64,000 nucleotides of DNA from Herbaspirillum sp. Sphag64 (GTDB lineage Bacteria; Pseudomonadota; Gammaproteobacteria; Burkholderiales; Burkholderiaceae_D), in the NCBI RefSeq assembly GCF_014192645.1, contig NZ_JACHYE010000004.1, positions 124,001 to 188,000 on the forward strand, written 5' to 3'. The translations under genes were made by a program, and so were the position numbers. The notes under the pieces are model-generated. The model saw only the letters and a program-made list of their open reading frames with translations, was not told where the DNA came from and ran no database searches. Below, piece after piece: positions 8,693 through 18,327 of this stretch; position 1 is the stretch's first letter; each line of letters opens with the position of its first letter.

Positions 8693-9381
8693 GCCTGCTC
8701 CTCATCCGGGTAGCGCTCAGCGCCGCGCCAGCCGTCAACGATGCGGCCTCGGTCGAGATAGACGATCCGATCCGCTCCACTCAGGTATTGATCATCGTGG
8801 GTAGAAATCAGGCAGGTCACACCGACGCCATGAAACGACTTGAGTGCCGCCAGTACCTTGTTGGCGTTTTCCCGATCAAGGTTGGCTGTCGGTTCGTCAG
8901 CCAGAATGATTTGCGGCCGATTGACGATGGCACGTGCAATGGCGACCCGTTGTTGTTCACCCCCGGAGAGCTCCTGCGGCTCGGCGTTGGCCTTGTCGAG
9001 CAGATCGACCTTATCCAGTGCAGCGCGTGCACGCTTTTCAGCATCGGAGCGGGAGGCGCCGGTTACCACAAGCGGCAGCATGACGTTGGCCACGATGGTG
9101 CGATCCTGAAGCAGGCGCTGGTGTTGGAAAATCAATCCAAGATTACGCCGTAAATAAGGCATGGCCGACGGGCGTATCGTGTTGATACTGTGACCACTGA
9201 CGGTGAGGGTGCCTCCGCTTGGTCGCTCGATCGCTGCGATCATCTTCAGGACAGTTGATTTGCCAGCGCCAGAAGGGCCTGCCAGAAACAGTAGCTCTCC
9301 TTTTGGGATGGACAAGGTAATGTCACGCAGTGCAAAGACATTGCGCGAATATTGTTTTGAGACCTTGGCAAATTCAATCAT
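8689..9381 (-). CDS. ftsE: Cell division ATP-binding protein FtsE
   Basis: This is the ABC ATPase partner of FtsX, 230 residues. It has Walker A (GPSGAGKST), the Q-loop region (LIFQHQRLL), the ABC signature ([14 protein letters not shown]), Walker B ([12 protein letters not shown]) and the H-loop (STHD). ATG 9381 ([11 protein letters not shown]) is chosen because a longer frame from 9450 carries an untypical Lys-rich extension. It is followed by ftsX and preceded by ftsY, the common ftsYEX order. Confidence 0.95.
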   Translation of the reverse strand: MIEFAKVSKQYSRNVFALRDITLSIPKGELLFLAGPSGAGKSTVLKMIAAIERPSGGTLTVSGHSINTIRPSAMPYLRRNLGLIFQHQRLLQDRTIVANVMLPLVVTGASRSDAEKRARAALDKVDLLDKANAEPQELSGGEQQRVAIARAIVNRPQIILADEPTANLDRENANKVLAALKSFHGVGVTCLISTHDDQYLSGADRIVYLDRGRIVDGWRGAERYPDEEQA

Positions 9382-9456
9382 CGTTGGTTGTCTGCCTTTT
9401 TTCTTGTCAGTACGCTTGGGGCCGGAGGAACACCTTGGAATGCAGTACAAATCGCA

Positions 9457-10545
9457 TCAGCTCAGCAAGGCGTCAACGAATTCTTCGGCGTTGAAAGCTT
9501 GCAAGTCATCAATTGTTTCACCGACGCCGATGAAATACAACGGTATCGGACGGGTTTTGGCAATTGCCGCCAGGATGCCGCCTTTGGCGGTGCCATCGAG
9601 CTTGGTCACAACCAGTCCAGTCAGTCCAAGCGCGTCGTCAAAGGCTTTGACCTGCGCCAATGCATTTTGGCCGGTATTGCCATCAATCACCAGCAGAACT
9701 TCATGCGGAGCAGAGTCCATGGCCTTGCCGATGACACGTTTGATTTTCTTGAGTTCGTCCATCAAGTGCAGCTGGGTGGGCAAGCGTCCGGCGGTGTCGA
9801 CCATGACGACGTTGGTGCTGCGCGCTTGCGCCGAATGCACGGCATCAAACGCTACGGCGGCAGGATCGCCTGATTCCTGGGCAATCACGGTGATATTGTT
9901 GCGCTCACCCCAGATCGCCAGTTGTTCACGCGCGGCCGCACGGAAGGTATCGCCGGCTGCCAGTAGCACCGATTGATCATGCGCCTGCATATGCTTTGCC
10001 AGTTTACCGATGGTTGTTGTTTTACCCGCTCCGTTGACGCCTGCGATCATCATTACCAACGGTTGATGGCGACCCAATACCAAGGGTTTTTGTAGAGGGC
10101 GCAACAAATCAATCAGCAGTTGCCGGAGTGCCTGACGGACCTGATCCGCTTCGGTGAGCTTGTCATCACGGACTTTTTTCTTGAGTGCATCCAGCAGGAA
10201 ATGCGTCGCTTCAACACCTGCATCAGACACCAGCAGCGCAGACTCCAGCTCTTCATAGAGCTCGTCACCGATTCTGGCACCAACGAACAGGGTGGTGAGA
10301 TTGGTGGATGTCTTGGACAGGCCGCTCTTGAGGCGAGCTAGCCAGGAGCGCTTGGCTTCAGCCGAAGCCGGGGCGGCGGGAATAACTTCGCTCGCGGCTA
10401 CTGCGGTTGAGACAACGCTTGAAACGGCCTCTGATGCCGTGTTCTCAACGTCGGTATTGGATCCTGCGGGCGGTACCGGTGCCGGCACTGTTTGCTTGGC
10501 GACGGTAGGTTCTGGCTGAGGTTTTTTCTTGAAAAAACTAAACAT
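9457..10545 (-). CDS. ftsY: Signal recognition particle receptor FtsY
   Basis: FtsY is the SRP-receptor GTPase that docks ribosomes translating membrane proteins. The 362 residues contain a variable N-terminal region rich in Ala/Pro/Val (to about residue 65), then the N domain and G domain with G1 GVNGAGKTTTIGKLA, GDTFRAAAREQL, DTAGR and TKLDGTAKGG. The ending has GVGETIDDLQAF. It heads the ftsYEX run. The 256 bp to the divergent M16 peptidase gene should hold both promoters. Confidence 0.96.
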   Translation of the reverse strand: MFSFFKKKPQPEPTVAKQTVPAPVPPAGSNTDVENTASEAVSSVVSTAVAASEVIPAAPASAEAKRSWLARLKSGLSKTSTNLTTLFVGARIGDELYEELESALLVSDAGVEATHFLLDALKKKVRDDKLTEADQVRQALRQLLIDLLRPLQKPLVLGRHQPLVMMIAGVNGAGKTTTIGKLAKHMQAHDQSVLLAAGDTFRAAAREQLAIWGERNNITVIAQESGDPAAVAFDAVHSAQARSTNVVMVDTAGRLPTQLHLMDELKKIKRVIGKAMDSAPHEVLLVIDGNTGQNALAQVKAFDDALGLTGLVVTKLDGTAKGGILAAIAKTRPIPLYFIGVGETIDDLQAFNAEEFVDALLS

Positions 10546-10801
10546 CGGTTGCTTGGATGGCTTTGTAATGGCTGTTGTACAGCGCTGTTCATCGGGCCAG
10601 ACTGATTATGCAGTCCGGGATCGCAGGTCGGCTTTCCCAGCCTTGCTGTTCTTGGCTGGCAAGGAGCGTGATCAAGGTACAATTGGCCGGTTATCTGGTT
10701 GTATAAGCCCCTATCAGTGCGCATTAGCGCCCTGTGCAGGGCATTCTCACCGCATTTTCGCCGTACCCGCCGAGTCCCAGCATTCTAACAGAGCATCGCC
10801 A

Positions 10802-12208
10802 ATGACATTGAAGATCAGAACAATCTTGCCGCGTTTCCTGTTGCTGACTTATTTGGTCACGCAAGCCGCGATGGGTCAAGCCCAATCGGCTGCGCAGGGC
10901 GCTGTGCAAGGGACTGAATTTGTCCTGGGAAATGGCATGAAAATCATCGTCAAGGAAGACCATCGTGCGCCGACGGCCGTTCACATGATCTGGTATAAGG
11001 TTGGCTCGATCGATGAAAGCAATGGCACCACAGGTGTTGCACATGCCTTGGAACATATGATGTTCAAGGGTACCAAGGTGCACAAAGTGGGCGATTTCAG
11101 TCGTTTGGTTGCCAAGTTGGGAGGGCGTGAAAATGCCTTCACCAATCGAGATTACACCGCCTATTTTCAGCAAGTGGAGCAAAGCAACCTGGAAGCGGTG
11201 ATGGCGCTGGAAGCAGATCGTATGCGCAATTTGCAATTTGACAAGAGTGAGTTTGCCAAGGAAATCCGGGTAGTCATGGAAGAGCGCCGCTGGCGCACCG
11301 ATGATCAGCCGCAAGGTCTGCTCAATGAGGCATTGGCCGCGAGTGCCTTTGTCGCGCATCCCTATCACCATCCGGTGATCGGCTGGATGGATGATCTGCA
11401 GCAGATGACCTTAGCTGATGTTGCCTCGTGGTATCAGCGCTGGTATGCCCCCAACAACGCCACCATGGTTGTTACTGGTGACGTCAGTGCGGCAAAGGTA
11501 TTGGTACTGGCGCAGAAATATTTCGGTTCTATCCTTGCTCGCCCGATCATTCGTGGCAAGCCACAGAATGAGCCCGATCAACATGGCACGCGTCGTGTGA
11601 TCGTCAAGACGCCTGCCGAAAACCCTTATGTGGTGCTGGCTTTCAAGGTCCCAACCTTGCGTGATGTGGAAAAGGACAACGACGTCTATGCTCTAGATGT
11701 ACTTGCGGCGGTACTGGATGGTTATGACAATGCGCGACTCAACGAAAGTCTGGTGCGCACTGGCAAAATCGCCTCCAGTGTAAGTGCTGGATATGATGAT
11801 TTCACACGTGGCCCGACCTTGTTTGCGCTGGAGGGCAGTCCAGTCAGCGGCGTCACTGTTGCGCAGCTGGAGGCAGCGTTACGGGCCGAAGTGGCGCGCA
11901 TTGCCAGTGACGGGGTTTCGCAGCAAGAGCTACAACGTGTCAAAACGCAGTTGATTGCCAGCCAGGTGTACAAACGTGACTCTATCTTTGGACAGGCAAT
12001 GGAAATCGGGGTGATGGAAATGGCAGGTATTTCCTACAAGAACGCCGATCGTATTGTTGAAAAGCTCAAGTCAGTGACTTCGGATCAGATACAGGCGGTT
12101 GCCCGGAAATACTTCGGGGACGATGCGTTGACGGTTGCAACCTTGTTACCTTTACCCTTATCGACGGCTCCCAAGAGGTTTGCTCCATTACCTGGGATGT
12201 TGCGTTGA
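10802..12208 (+). CDS. M16 family zinc peptidase (active subunit type)
   Basis: This is a periplasmic processing peptidase-like protein of 468 residues. It has a signal peptide ending near residue 27, the inverted zinc motif HxxEH (H81-A-L-E-H85, context VAHALEHMMFKG), and a downstream Glu in the conserved ALEADRM/EEIRVVMEERR region. An in-frame extension back to 10529 overlaps ftsY antisense and lacks signal-peptide logic, so ATG 10802 is chosen. A second M16 gene at 12989 is its probable partner, since such proteins often come as an active/inactive pair. The substrate is unknown. Confidence 0.9.
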   Translation: MTLKIRTILPRFLLLTYLVTQAAMGQAQSAAQGAVQGTEFVLGNGMKIIVKEDHRAPTAVHMIWYKVGSIDESNGTTGVAHALEHMMFKGTKVHKVGDFSRLVAKLGGRENAFTNRDYTAYFQQVEQSNLEAVMALEADRMRNLQFDKSEFAKEIRVVMEERRWRTDDQPQGLLNEALAASAFVAHPYHHPVIGWMDDLQQMTLADVASWYQRWYAPNNATMVVTGDVSAAKVLVLAQKYFGSILARPIIRGKPQNEPDQHGTRRVIVKTPAENPYVVLAFKVPTLRDVEKDNDVYALDVLAAVLDGYDNARLNESLVRTGKIASSVSAGYDDFTRGPTLFALEGSPVSGVTVAQLEAALRAEVARIASDGVSQQELQRVKTQLIASQVYKRDSIFGQAMEIGVMEMAGISYKNADRIVEKLKSVTSDQIQAVARKYFGDDALTVATLLPLPLSTAPKRFAPLPGMLR

Positions 12209-12260
12209 TGCCGTTGGTACGTGTGATGGGTGTGATGCGCTACTTTGATGGAGGATAGAC

Positions 12261-12947
12261 ATGCCGGTGATTGTCGTTGCCAACCCTAAAGGCGGTGTCG
12301 GGAAAAGTACGTTGTCTACCAATCTGGCCGGTTATTTTGCCAGCCGGGGGCATGCGGTGCTGCTGGGAGATATCGATCGCCAGCATTCGGCTCGTGCCTG
12401 GCTCGATTTGCGCCCGCTACAGGCTGCGCCGATCAGCACCTGGGAAATTAGTGAAGATTTCATTGCCCGACCACCCAAAGGTACCAGTCATGTGGTGCTT
12501 GATACACCGGCAGGCTTGCATGGCTGGCGCTTGAATGATGTACTCAAGATCGCTGACAAGGTTGTTGTGCCATTACAGCCGTCCCTGTTCGATATTCTGG
12601 CGACCCAGGATTTTTTGCGCCGACTGGCCGATGAGCGGGCTGTCAGAGAAGGGCAGATCGATGTTGGTATCGTCGGTATGCGGGTCGATGCTCGGACGCG
12701 ATCGGCAGAGCAATTGCAGCGCTTCATTGATGGCTTGCAGTTGCCGTTACTGAGCCATTTACGCAATACCCAGAATTATGTGCAACTGGCAGCACATGGT
12801 CTGACTCTTTGGGATGTTGCTGCATCGCGGGTACAGCGTGATATCGAGCAATGGCAGCCGATCATTTCCTGGGTCAACGGGGCGTCGGTTGCTGCCGCGC
12901 ACGTGACGACGAAAACTGCCACGCATGCGGCTGAAGTCAGCGGCTGA
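12261..12947 (+). CDS. Orphan ParA-type ATPase
   Basis: This 228-residue protein starts with the deviant Walker A motif KGGVGKST and has switch residues in GDIDRQHSARAW and VVLDTPAG, typical of the ParA/MinD superfamily. No parB or parS-like gene adjoins it. It lies 52 bp after one M16 peptidase gene and 41 bp before the second, so it seems to share their transcript. Orphan ParAs position varied cargos; the cargo here cannot be told from sequence. Confidence 0.85.
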   Translation: MPVIVVANPKGGVGKSTLSTNLAGYFASRGHAVLLGDIDRQHSARAWLDLRPLQAAPISTWEISEDFIARPPKGTSHVVLDTPAGLHGWRLNDVLKIADKVVVPLQPSLFDILATQDFLRRLADERAVREGQIDVGIVGMRVDARTRSAEQLQRFIDGLQLPLLSHLRNTQNYVQLAAHGLTLWDVAASRVQRDIEQWQPIISWVNGASVAAAHVTTKTATHAAEVSG

Positions 12948-12988
12948 AATGTGTCGAGCGCGTTGCGAGATTTTTTAGAAATCGTTAA

Positions 12989-14338
12989 ATGAAAAAACCG
13001 TCATACCACTTTGGTTCGTTTGCGCTTGCATTGCTGTTGAGTGCGCTGCCTCTGGCGGCTTGCGCGGCCTTACAGATCCAGTCATGGACCTTGAGTAATG
13101 GTGCGCGCGTCCTGTTTGTCGAAAATCATGCGATCGCAATGCTCGATGTGAGTATCGAATTTGATGCCGGTACGCGGCGTGATCCTGCGACCAAAGCGGG
13201 CACTGCTGCGCTCACCAATCTCATGCTCACTCGCGGTGTTGCCGCCAGCGGTGAGCAGCCTGCGCTCAATGAATCGCAGATCCTCGACGGTTTAGCCGAC
13301 GTTGCAGCGCAGCGTGGTGACAGTGTCAGTCAAGATCGCGCCGGCATCACCTTGCGGACATTGTCCAGCCTCGCAGAGCGGCAAATAGCGTTGGACTTGC
13401 TTGCACGCTTGCTGGCGCAGCCAACTTTTCCGGTAGCGGCACTCGACCGTGACAAGGCGCGCACTATTGCACGGATCCGAGAAGCCCAGACCAAGCCTGA
13501 GGAAATCGCGTCCCGCGCATTCTGGTCAGCACTCTACGGAGATCATCCCTACGCGCACCAGCAAACAGCTGAATCCGTCGCCACCATTGAGCGCGAAGAT
13601 CTGGTCGCTTTTCATCGCCAGCACTACGTTGCCAACCGTGCAGTGATCACCATGATCGGCGATATTACGCGCTCTGATGCGGATCAGATTGCTCAGCGTC
13701 TGACCGCGCAGCTTTCACAGGGGGCGGCATTGCCCGCCTTGCCTATAGTTGCCGTGGCAGCGGGCTCTGAGTTGCGCATTGCTCATCCTGCCTCGCAATC
13801 ACATATTCTCATTGGCATGCCTGCATTGGTGCGTGGCGATCCGGATTTTTTTGCGCTGACGGTCGGTAATTACATCCTCGGTGGTGGCGGCTTTGTTTCC
13901 CGTCTGACTAGTGAGGTAAGGGAGAAGCGCGGGCTGACCTACAGTGTCTACAGTTATTTTTCGCCGTTGGCTCAACCTGGACCTTTCCAGATTGGTTTGC
14001 AAACCAAGCGGGAGCAAACTGATGAAGCGCTCGCCGTGGTTCGAAAGACCGTGGCTAGCTATCTGAAAAATGGTCCCACTGATGCCGAGCTGAAGGCTGC
14101 CAAGGATAATCTGACTGGTGGCTTTGCACTGCGCATCGACAATAATCGCAAGCTGCTTGATACCCTTGCCGTGATTGGCTTTTACCAGATGCCGCTGAAT
14201 TATCTGGATACCTGGACCCGTAATATCAGCAAGGTCAGCATTGCGCAGATCAAGGCGGCTTTCCAGCGTAAGCTTGCATTCGGCAATCTGAATACGATCG
14301 TGGTCGGGCAAAGCGGTGCAGAAGCACAATCGAAATGA
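12989..14338 (+). CDS. M16 family protein lacking the zinc motif (regulatory subunit type)
   Basis: This protein of 449 residues has a signal peptide (to about residue 27) and two M16 domains. The HxxEH motif is absent where expected: the region reads TKAGTAALTNLMLTRG. The second-domain signature GNYILGGGGFVSRLTSEVREKRGLTYSVYS is intact. It is therefore probably the non-catalytic partner of the zinc-containing M16 protein encoded at 10802, as in mitochondrial processing peptidase heterodimers. It is followed 19 bp later by rsmD. Confidence 0.88.
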   Translation: MKKPSYHFGSFALALLLSALPLAACAALQIQSWTLSNGARVLFVENHAIAMLDVSIEFDAGTRRDPATKAGTAALTNLMLTRGVAASGEQPALNESQILDGLADVAAQRGDSVSQDRAGITLRTLSSLAERQIALDLLARLLAQPTFPVAALDRDKARTIARIREAQTKPEEIASRAFWSALYGDHPYAHQQTAESVATIEREDLVAFHRQHYVANRAVITMIGDITRSDADQIAQRLTAQLSQGAALPALPIVAVAAGSELRIAHPASQSHILIGMPALVRGDPDFFALTVGNYILGGGGFVSRLTSEVREKRGLTYSVYSYFSPLAQPGPFQIGLQTKREQTDEALAVVRKTVASYLKNGPTDAELKAAKDNLTGGFALRIDNNRKLLDTLAVIGFYQMPLNYLDTWTRNISKVSIAQIKAAFQRKLAFGNLNTIVVGQSGAEAQSK

Positions 14339-14357
14339 AATCAACGTCAGATCATTC

Positions 14358-14999
14358 ATGAGCAGAACAGTCAGAAAATATGCCGCGCCAACTCCTGCGC
14401 CAGCGCGTGTGCTCCATCAGGTGCGCATCATCGGCGGTCAGTGGAAGAGAACGCCTTTGCCAGTGGTCGATGCAGAAGGTTTGCGTCCCACCCCGGACCG
14501 GGTCCGTGAAACGGTGTTCAACTGGATCACCCATTTGATTGATGGTGACTGGGGGACGCTTCGCTGTCTGGATCTGTTTGCAGGCACTGGAGCGCTCGGC
14601 TTCGAAACCGCCAGCCGAGGTGCCGCTAGCGTGGAAATGGTCGAACAGCATACGCCGGCAGTACGGCAGTTACAGATGAACAAGGATAAGCTGCAGGCGA
14701 ATCAGGTCGAGATTTTGCGAGGTGACGCACTGGCATTGCTGCAAGGCATGCTCGGACGCAGCAGCGGTCAGCGCTATGACCTGATCTTTGCCGATCCGCC
14801 GTATCATCTGAACTGGTTGTCAAAGATCATGCCTTTGTGCCAACAATTGTTGGCGCCACAGGGATTGATGTACGTAGAATCCGAGTTTGCTCTGGATGGG
14901 GACGATGCACCTGAGTGGATGGCGGCATGGGAGATTGTCAGGGCTGATAAGGCAGGGATGGTGTTTTATCACTTATTGCGGCGCAAAAACATCGGCTAA
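14358..14999 (+). CDS. rsmD: 16S rRNA (guanine-966-N2)-methyltransferase RsmD
   Basis: This class I SAM methyltransferase of 213 residues shows VRIIGGQWKRTPLPV at the start of the domain, GLRPTPDRVRETVFNW, the SAM-binding LDLFAGTGALGFEAxSRG-type motif (here LFAGTGALGFE) and the catalytic DPPY. ATG 14358 is chosen over an upstream in-frame ATG that lies inside the M16 gene. Pairing with coaD downstream is common in proteobacteria. Confidence 0.94.
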   Translation: MSRTVRKYAAPTPAPARVLHQVRIIGGQWKRTPLPVVDAEGLRPTPDRVRETVFNWITHLIDGDWGTLRCLDLFAGTGALGFETASRGAASVEMVEQHTPAVRQLQMNKDKLQANQVEILRGDALALLQGMLGRSSGQRYDLIFADPPYHLNWLSKIMPLCQQLLAPQGLMYVESEFALDGDDAPEWMAAWEIVRADKAGMVFYHLLRRKNIG

Positions 15000-15030
15000 T
15001 TCAGGCATAATGCGCGTTCTGATTGCTTAG

Positions 15031-15540
<510 letters not shown>

Positions 15541-15618
15541 AAATATTGCCCGTCGGCATGCTTCTTCAATGGGAGCGGACAGGCAATATCGCAGCATGGA
15601 TAGAAAGCGGAGTTTGAA

Positions 15619-15876
15619 ATGGCACTGATGATCACCGATGATTGCATTAACTGCGACGTCTGCGAGCCCGAGTGCCCGAACGAGGCGATCACCATGGGGC
15701 CGCAAATCTACGAAATCGATCCCCACAAATGTACAGAATGTGTCGGTCACTTTGATGAGCCGCAATGTCAGCAGGTCTGTCCGGTCAGTTGTATTCCGTT
15801 CAATCCTGCATGGCGCGAGTCGAATGAGCAACTGATGCTCAAATATGAGCAGCTTCAGGCCGCTGCAAAAAACTGA
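15619..15876 (+). CDS. YfhL-family 2[4Fe-4S] ferredoxin
   Basis: This 85-residue ferredoxin has two cluster-binding motifs. The first is CINCDVCEPECPNEAI. The second starts at CTECVGHFDEPQC and continues to CPVSC, with the 8-residue insertion between the second and third Cys that marks the YfhL/Alvin-type dicluster group. It is a small cytosolic electron carrier. The gene follows coaD, an arrangement frequent in Betaproteobacteria. Confidence 0.92.
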   Translation: MALMITDDCINCDVCEPECPNEAITMGPQIYEIDPHKCTECVGHFDEPQCQQVCPVSCIPFNPAWRESNEQLMLKYEQLQAAAKN

Positions 15877-16013
15877 TATACCCTGCGCAGGTCGCCAGAA
15901 TTCTTCTGGTTATTTGTTGCTATCGACGCAGTGACAATTGTCGTCCTGATGCTATTGCAGATCGTTTTTGCATATAGAAAATTGGTATTTCAACAGTCAC
16001 AGGCAGGCGCGGT

Positions 16014-16679
16014 ATGATCAGTGGTATTGATGCCACCGCAATTGCCATGACGAGCCCAATTCCATCTTCCCCGATTCTTGCGCAACAACGCCTGCGCCAT
16101 TTTGTTATCGCGTTTTCAGCCTTGCTCGATCGCGGTCTTGAGCAGGAGCAGCTCATTCGCACTGGCGGTGACTTGCTGGCTCAGTTGGTGGCTGTGGACG
16201 ACTGGTTGCCAGAGGCCTATGCGCAACCGCATCCTGAACGCTATTCCCAATATTTGCTACATGCCGACTCGGCTGAGCGGTTCAGTATCGTCAGCTTTGT
16301 CTGGGGGCCTGGTCAGCAGACCCCGATACATGATCATACCGTCTGGGGCTTGATTGGCATGTTGCGGGGTGCAGAAGATTCGCAATCCTATCGCTGGGAA
16401 AACGATCAGCTGGTGCCGCATGGTGAACCAGTGCGCTTGTCGCCTGGTGACGTCGAGGCAGTGGCGCCTCAGATCGCGGGCTTGCACGATATCCATCGAG
16501 TGCGCAATCTCTATGATGATCGCGTCTCGATCAGTATTCATGTCTATGGCGCCAATATCGGTGCGGTACGACGTTCGGTTTATCTCGAAGATGGCACCCG
16601 GAAGGAGTTTATCTCCGGCTATTCCAACACGACTTTGCCCAATATCTGGGATGTCTCGCGGGAGCAAAAAGTACAATGA
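16014..16679 (+). CDS. Cysteine dioxygenase-family thiol dioxygenase
   Basis: This 221-residue cupin protein has the iron-ligand pair in PIHDHTVWG (H-x-H) and a distal His in GLHDIHRVRN, the arrangement of bacterial thiol dioxygenases such as cysteine dioxygenase and 3-mercaptopropionate dioxygenase. It would oxidise a small thiol to a sulfinate in the cytoplasm. Its stop overlaps the start of a large rhodanese gene by 4 bp, which suggests one sulfur-oxidation module. The substrate cannot be told from the sequence. A second in-frame start exists at 16047. Confidence 0.85.
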   Translation: MISGIDATAIAMTSPIPSSPILAQQRLRHFVIAFSALLDRGLEQEQLIRTGGDLLAQLVAVDDWLPEAYAQPHPERYSQYLLHADSAERFSIVSFVWGPGQQTPIHDHTVWGLIGMLRGAEDSQSYRWENDQLVPHGEPVRLSPGDVEAVAPQIAGLHDIHRVRNLYDDRVSISIHVYGANIGAVRRSVYLEDGTRKEFISGYSNTTLPNIWDVSREQKVQ

Positions 16680-18295
16680 GCGCTACTTTCCCTTCCACCT
16701 CTATCGATTTTGCTCACATCAGCTATCAGCAAGTCCGCTCAGCGTTGCTTGCGCGTCATGAAATTGCATTGCTGGATGTCCGAGAAGAAGCACCACATGC
16801 GGTGGCACATCCGCTATTCGCTGCGAATCTGCCATTATCACAGTTTGAGTTGCTGATCTATTCACGAGTGCCGCGACGCGATACTACCGTCGTCGTGCTG
16901 GATGATGGTGAGGGGCTGGCAGAGATCGCTGCGCAGCGCTTGCACATGCTTGGTTACAGTGACATCAGTATTCTCGAAGGTGGTGTGCGTGGCTGGCTGG
17001 CAGCTGGTGGCGAGTTGTTTCAGGACGTCAATGCGCCCAGCAAGGCCTTCGGTGAACTGGTTGAGAGTCGCAGTCATACCCCTTCGTTGTCGGCGCAGGA
17101 GGTGAAAGCCTTGCTCGATGCTAACGAAGACCTGGTCGTACTTGATGCCCGTCGTTTCGACGAATATCAGAACATGAATATACCTGGCTCGGTCAGCGTG
17201 CCCGGCGCCGAGCTGGCACTTCGCGTGCGTACTTTGGCGCCGAACCCAAAGACGCGTGTCATCGTCAATTGTGCCGGTCGCACGCGCAGCATCATCGGGA
17301 CCCAATCCTTGGTGAATCTGGGTATTCCTAATCAGGTACATGCACTGCGCAATGGAACCATTGGCTGGACATTGGCCGGGCAGAAACTGGAGCATGGCAG
17401 TGATCGGTGCTTTCCTGAGGGGACTAATCCAGAGACCGCTCGCCAGGCTGTCGATGATGCACGCGCCGTCGCTGATCGTGCCGGCGTTCTGCAGCTGAGC
17501 TGGGAACACTTGCAGGTGTGGCGTCAGGAATTGACACGCACCACTTATCAGTTTGATGTGCGCACACCGGGGGAGTATGAAGCCGGTCACATCAGTGGTT
17601 TTTTAAGTGCGCCCGGAGGGCAGCTGGTGCAGGAAACAGAAGCCAATGCGACCGTGCGCGGTGCGCGTATCGTGCTGGTTGACGATGATGGTGTGCGTGC
17701 CAATATGACTGGATCCTGGCTCGCGCAAATGGGGTGGGAAGTGGCCGTCCTGGATGGTGTCGATCAGATTCATTTCAATGAAACTGGCCGGGCCAGACCG
17801 CTACTGCCACCCGTGCCTGTCAGTGAAATCGTTACGCCGGAAACGTTATCGCGCTGGTTGCAAGAGTCTGATGCGACCGTTGTTCTGGATGTTTCCGCGA
17901 GTGCCAACTATGTGAAGCAGCATATTCCCGGTGCGTGGTTTGTATTGCGTTCGCAATTGCAGCAAGCCTTGAAGCAATTGCCATGGCAGCGTGTACAGCG
18001 TTATGTGCTGACGTGCGGTAGTGGTTCATTGGCTGCGTATGCCACCGCTGATTTGGCGCGAATCACGGATTTACCGGTGTTTCTGCTCAATGGTGGAAAT
18101 GCCGCCTGGAAAGCAGCAGGCTTGCCACTTGAAAGTGGCGAAACCAGACTGGCATCGCCGAGGATAGATCGTTATCGCCGTCCCTATGAAGGTACTGACA
18201 ATCCGGCCTCGGCAATGCAAGCCTATCTGGATTGGGAATTCGGTTTGGTGGAGCAGTTAGGTCGGGATGGGACGCACGGCTTCAGAGTCATTTAG
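16676..18295 (+). CDS. Four-domain rhodanese-like sulfurtransferase
   Basis: The 539 residues contain four successive rhodanese folds, at about residues 10-120, 135-240, 270-370 and 385-490. Only domains 2 and 4 keep the catalytic Cys (C199 in NCAGRTRS; C447 in LTCGSGS). Domains 1 and 3 have Asp at that place (VLDDGEG, VDDDGVR). Alternating active and inactive domains are usual in tandem rhodaneses, but four domains is long. The overlap with the thiol dioxygenase suggests it handles the sulfur product of that enzyme or a persulfide. Confidence 0.88.
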   Translation: MSATFPSTSIDFAHISYQQVRSALLARHEIALLDVREEAPHAVAHPLFAANLPLSQFELLIYSRVPRRDTTVVVLDDGEGLAEIAAQRLHMLGYSDISILEGGVRGWLAAGGELFQDVNAPSKAFGELVESRSHTPSLSAQEVKALLDANEDLVVLDARRFDEYQNMNIPGSVSVPGAELALRVRTLAPNPKTRVIVNCAGRTRSIIGTQSLVNLGIPNQVHALRNGTIGWTLAGQKLEHGSDRCFPEGTNPETARQAVDDARAVADRAGVLQLSWEHLQVWRQELTRTTYQFDVRTPGEYEAGHISGFLSAPGGQLVQETEANATVRGARIVLVDDDGVRANMTGSWLAQMGWEVAVLDGVDQIHFNETGRARPLLPPVPVSEIVTPETLSRWLQESDATVVLDVSASANYVKQHIPGAWFVLRSQLQQALKQLPWQRVQRYVLTCGSGSLAAYATADLARITDLPVFLLNGGNAAWKAAGLPLESGETRLASPRIDRYRRPYEGTDNPASAMQAYLDWEFGLVEQLGRDGTHGFRVI

Positions 18296-18327
18296 CCATA
18301 GAGGCGCCCGGTGGAGCGCCTACAGGA

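Noticed and set aside
9203-9976. Plus-strand open frame of 257 codons opposite ftsE/ftsY
   Set aside because: Antisense shadow; Ser-rich composition with no recognisable domain, while the minus strand encodes textbook FtsE and FtsY.
18302-18321. Terminator between the rhodanese and GGDEF genes
   Set aside because: AGGCGC/GCGCCT can pair, but no T run follows on either strand.
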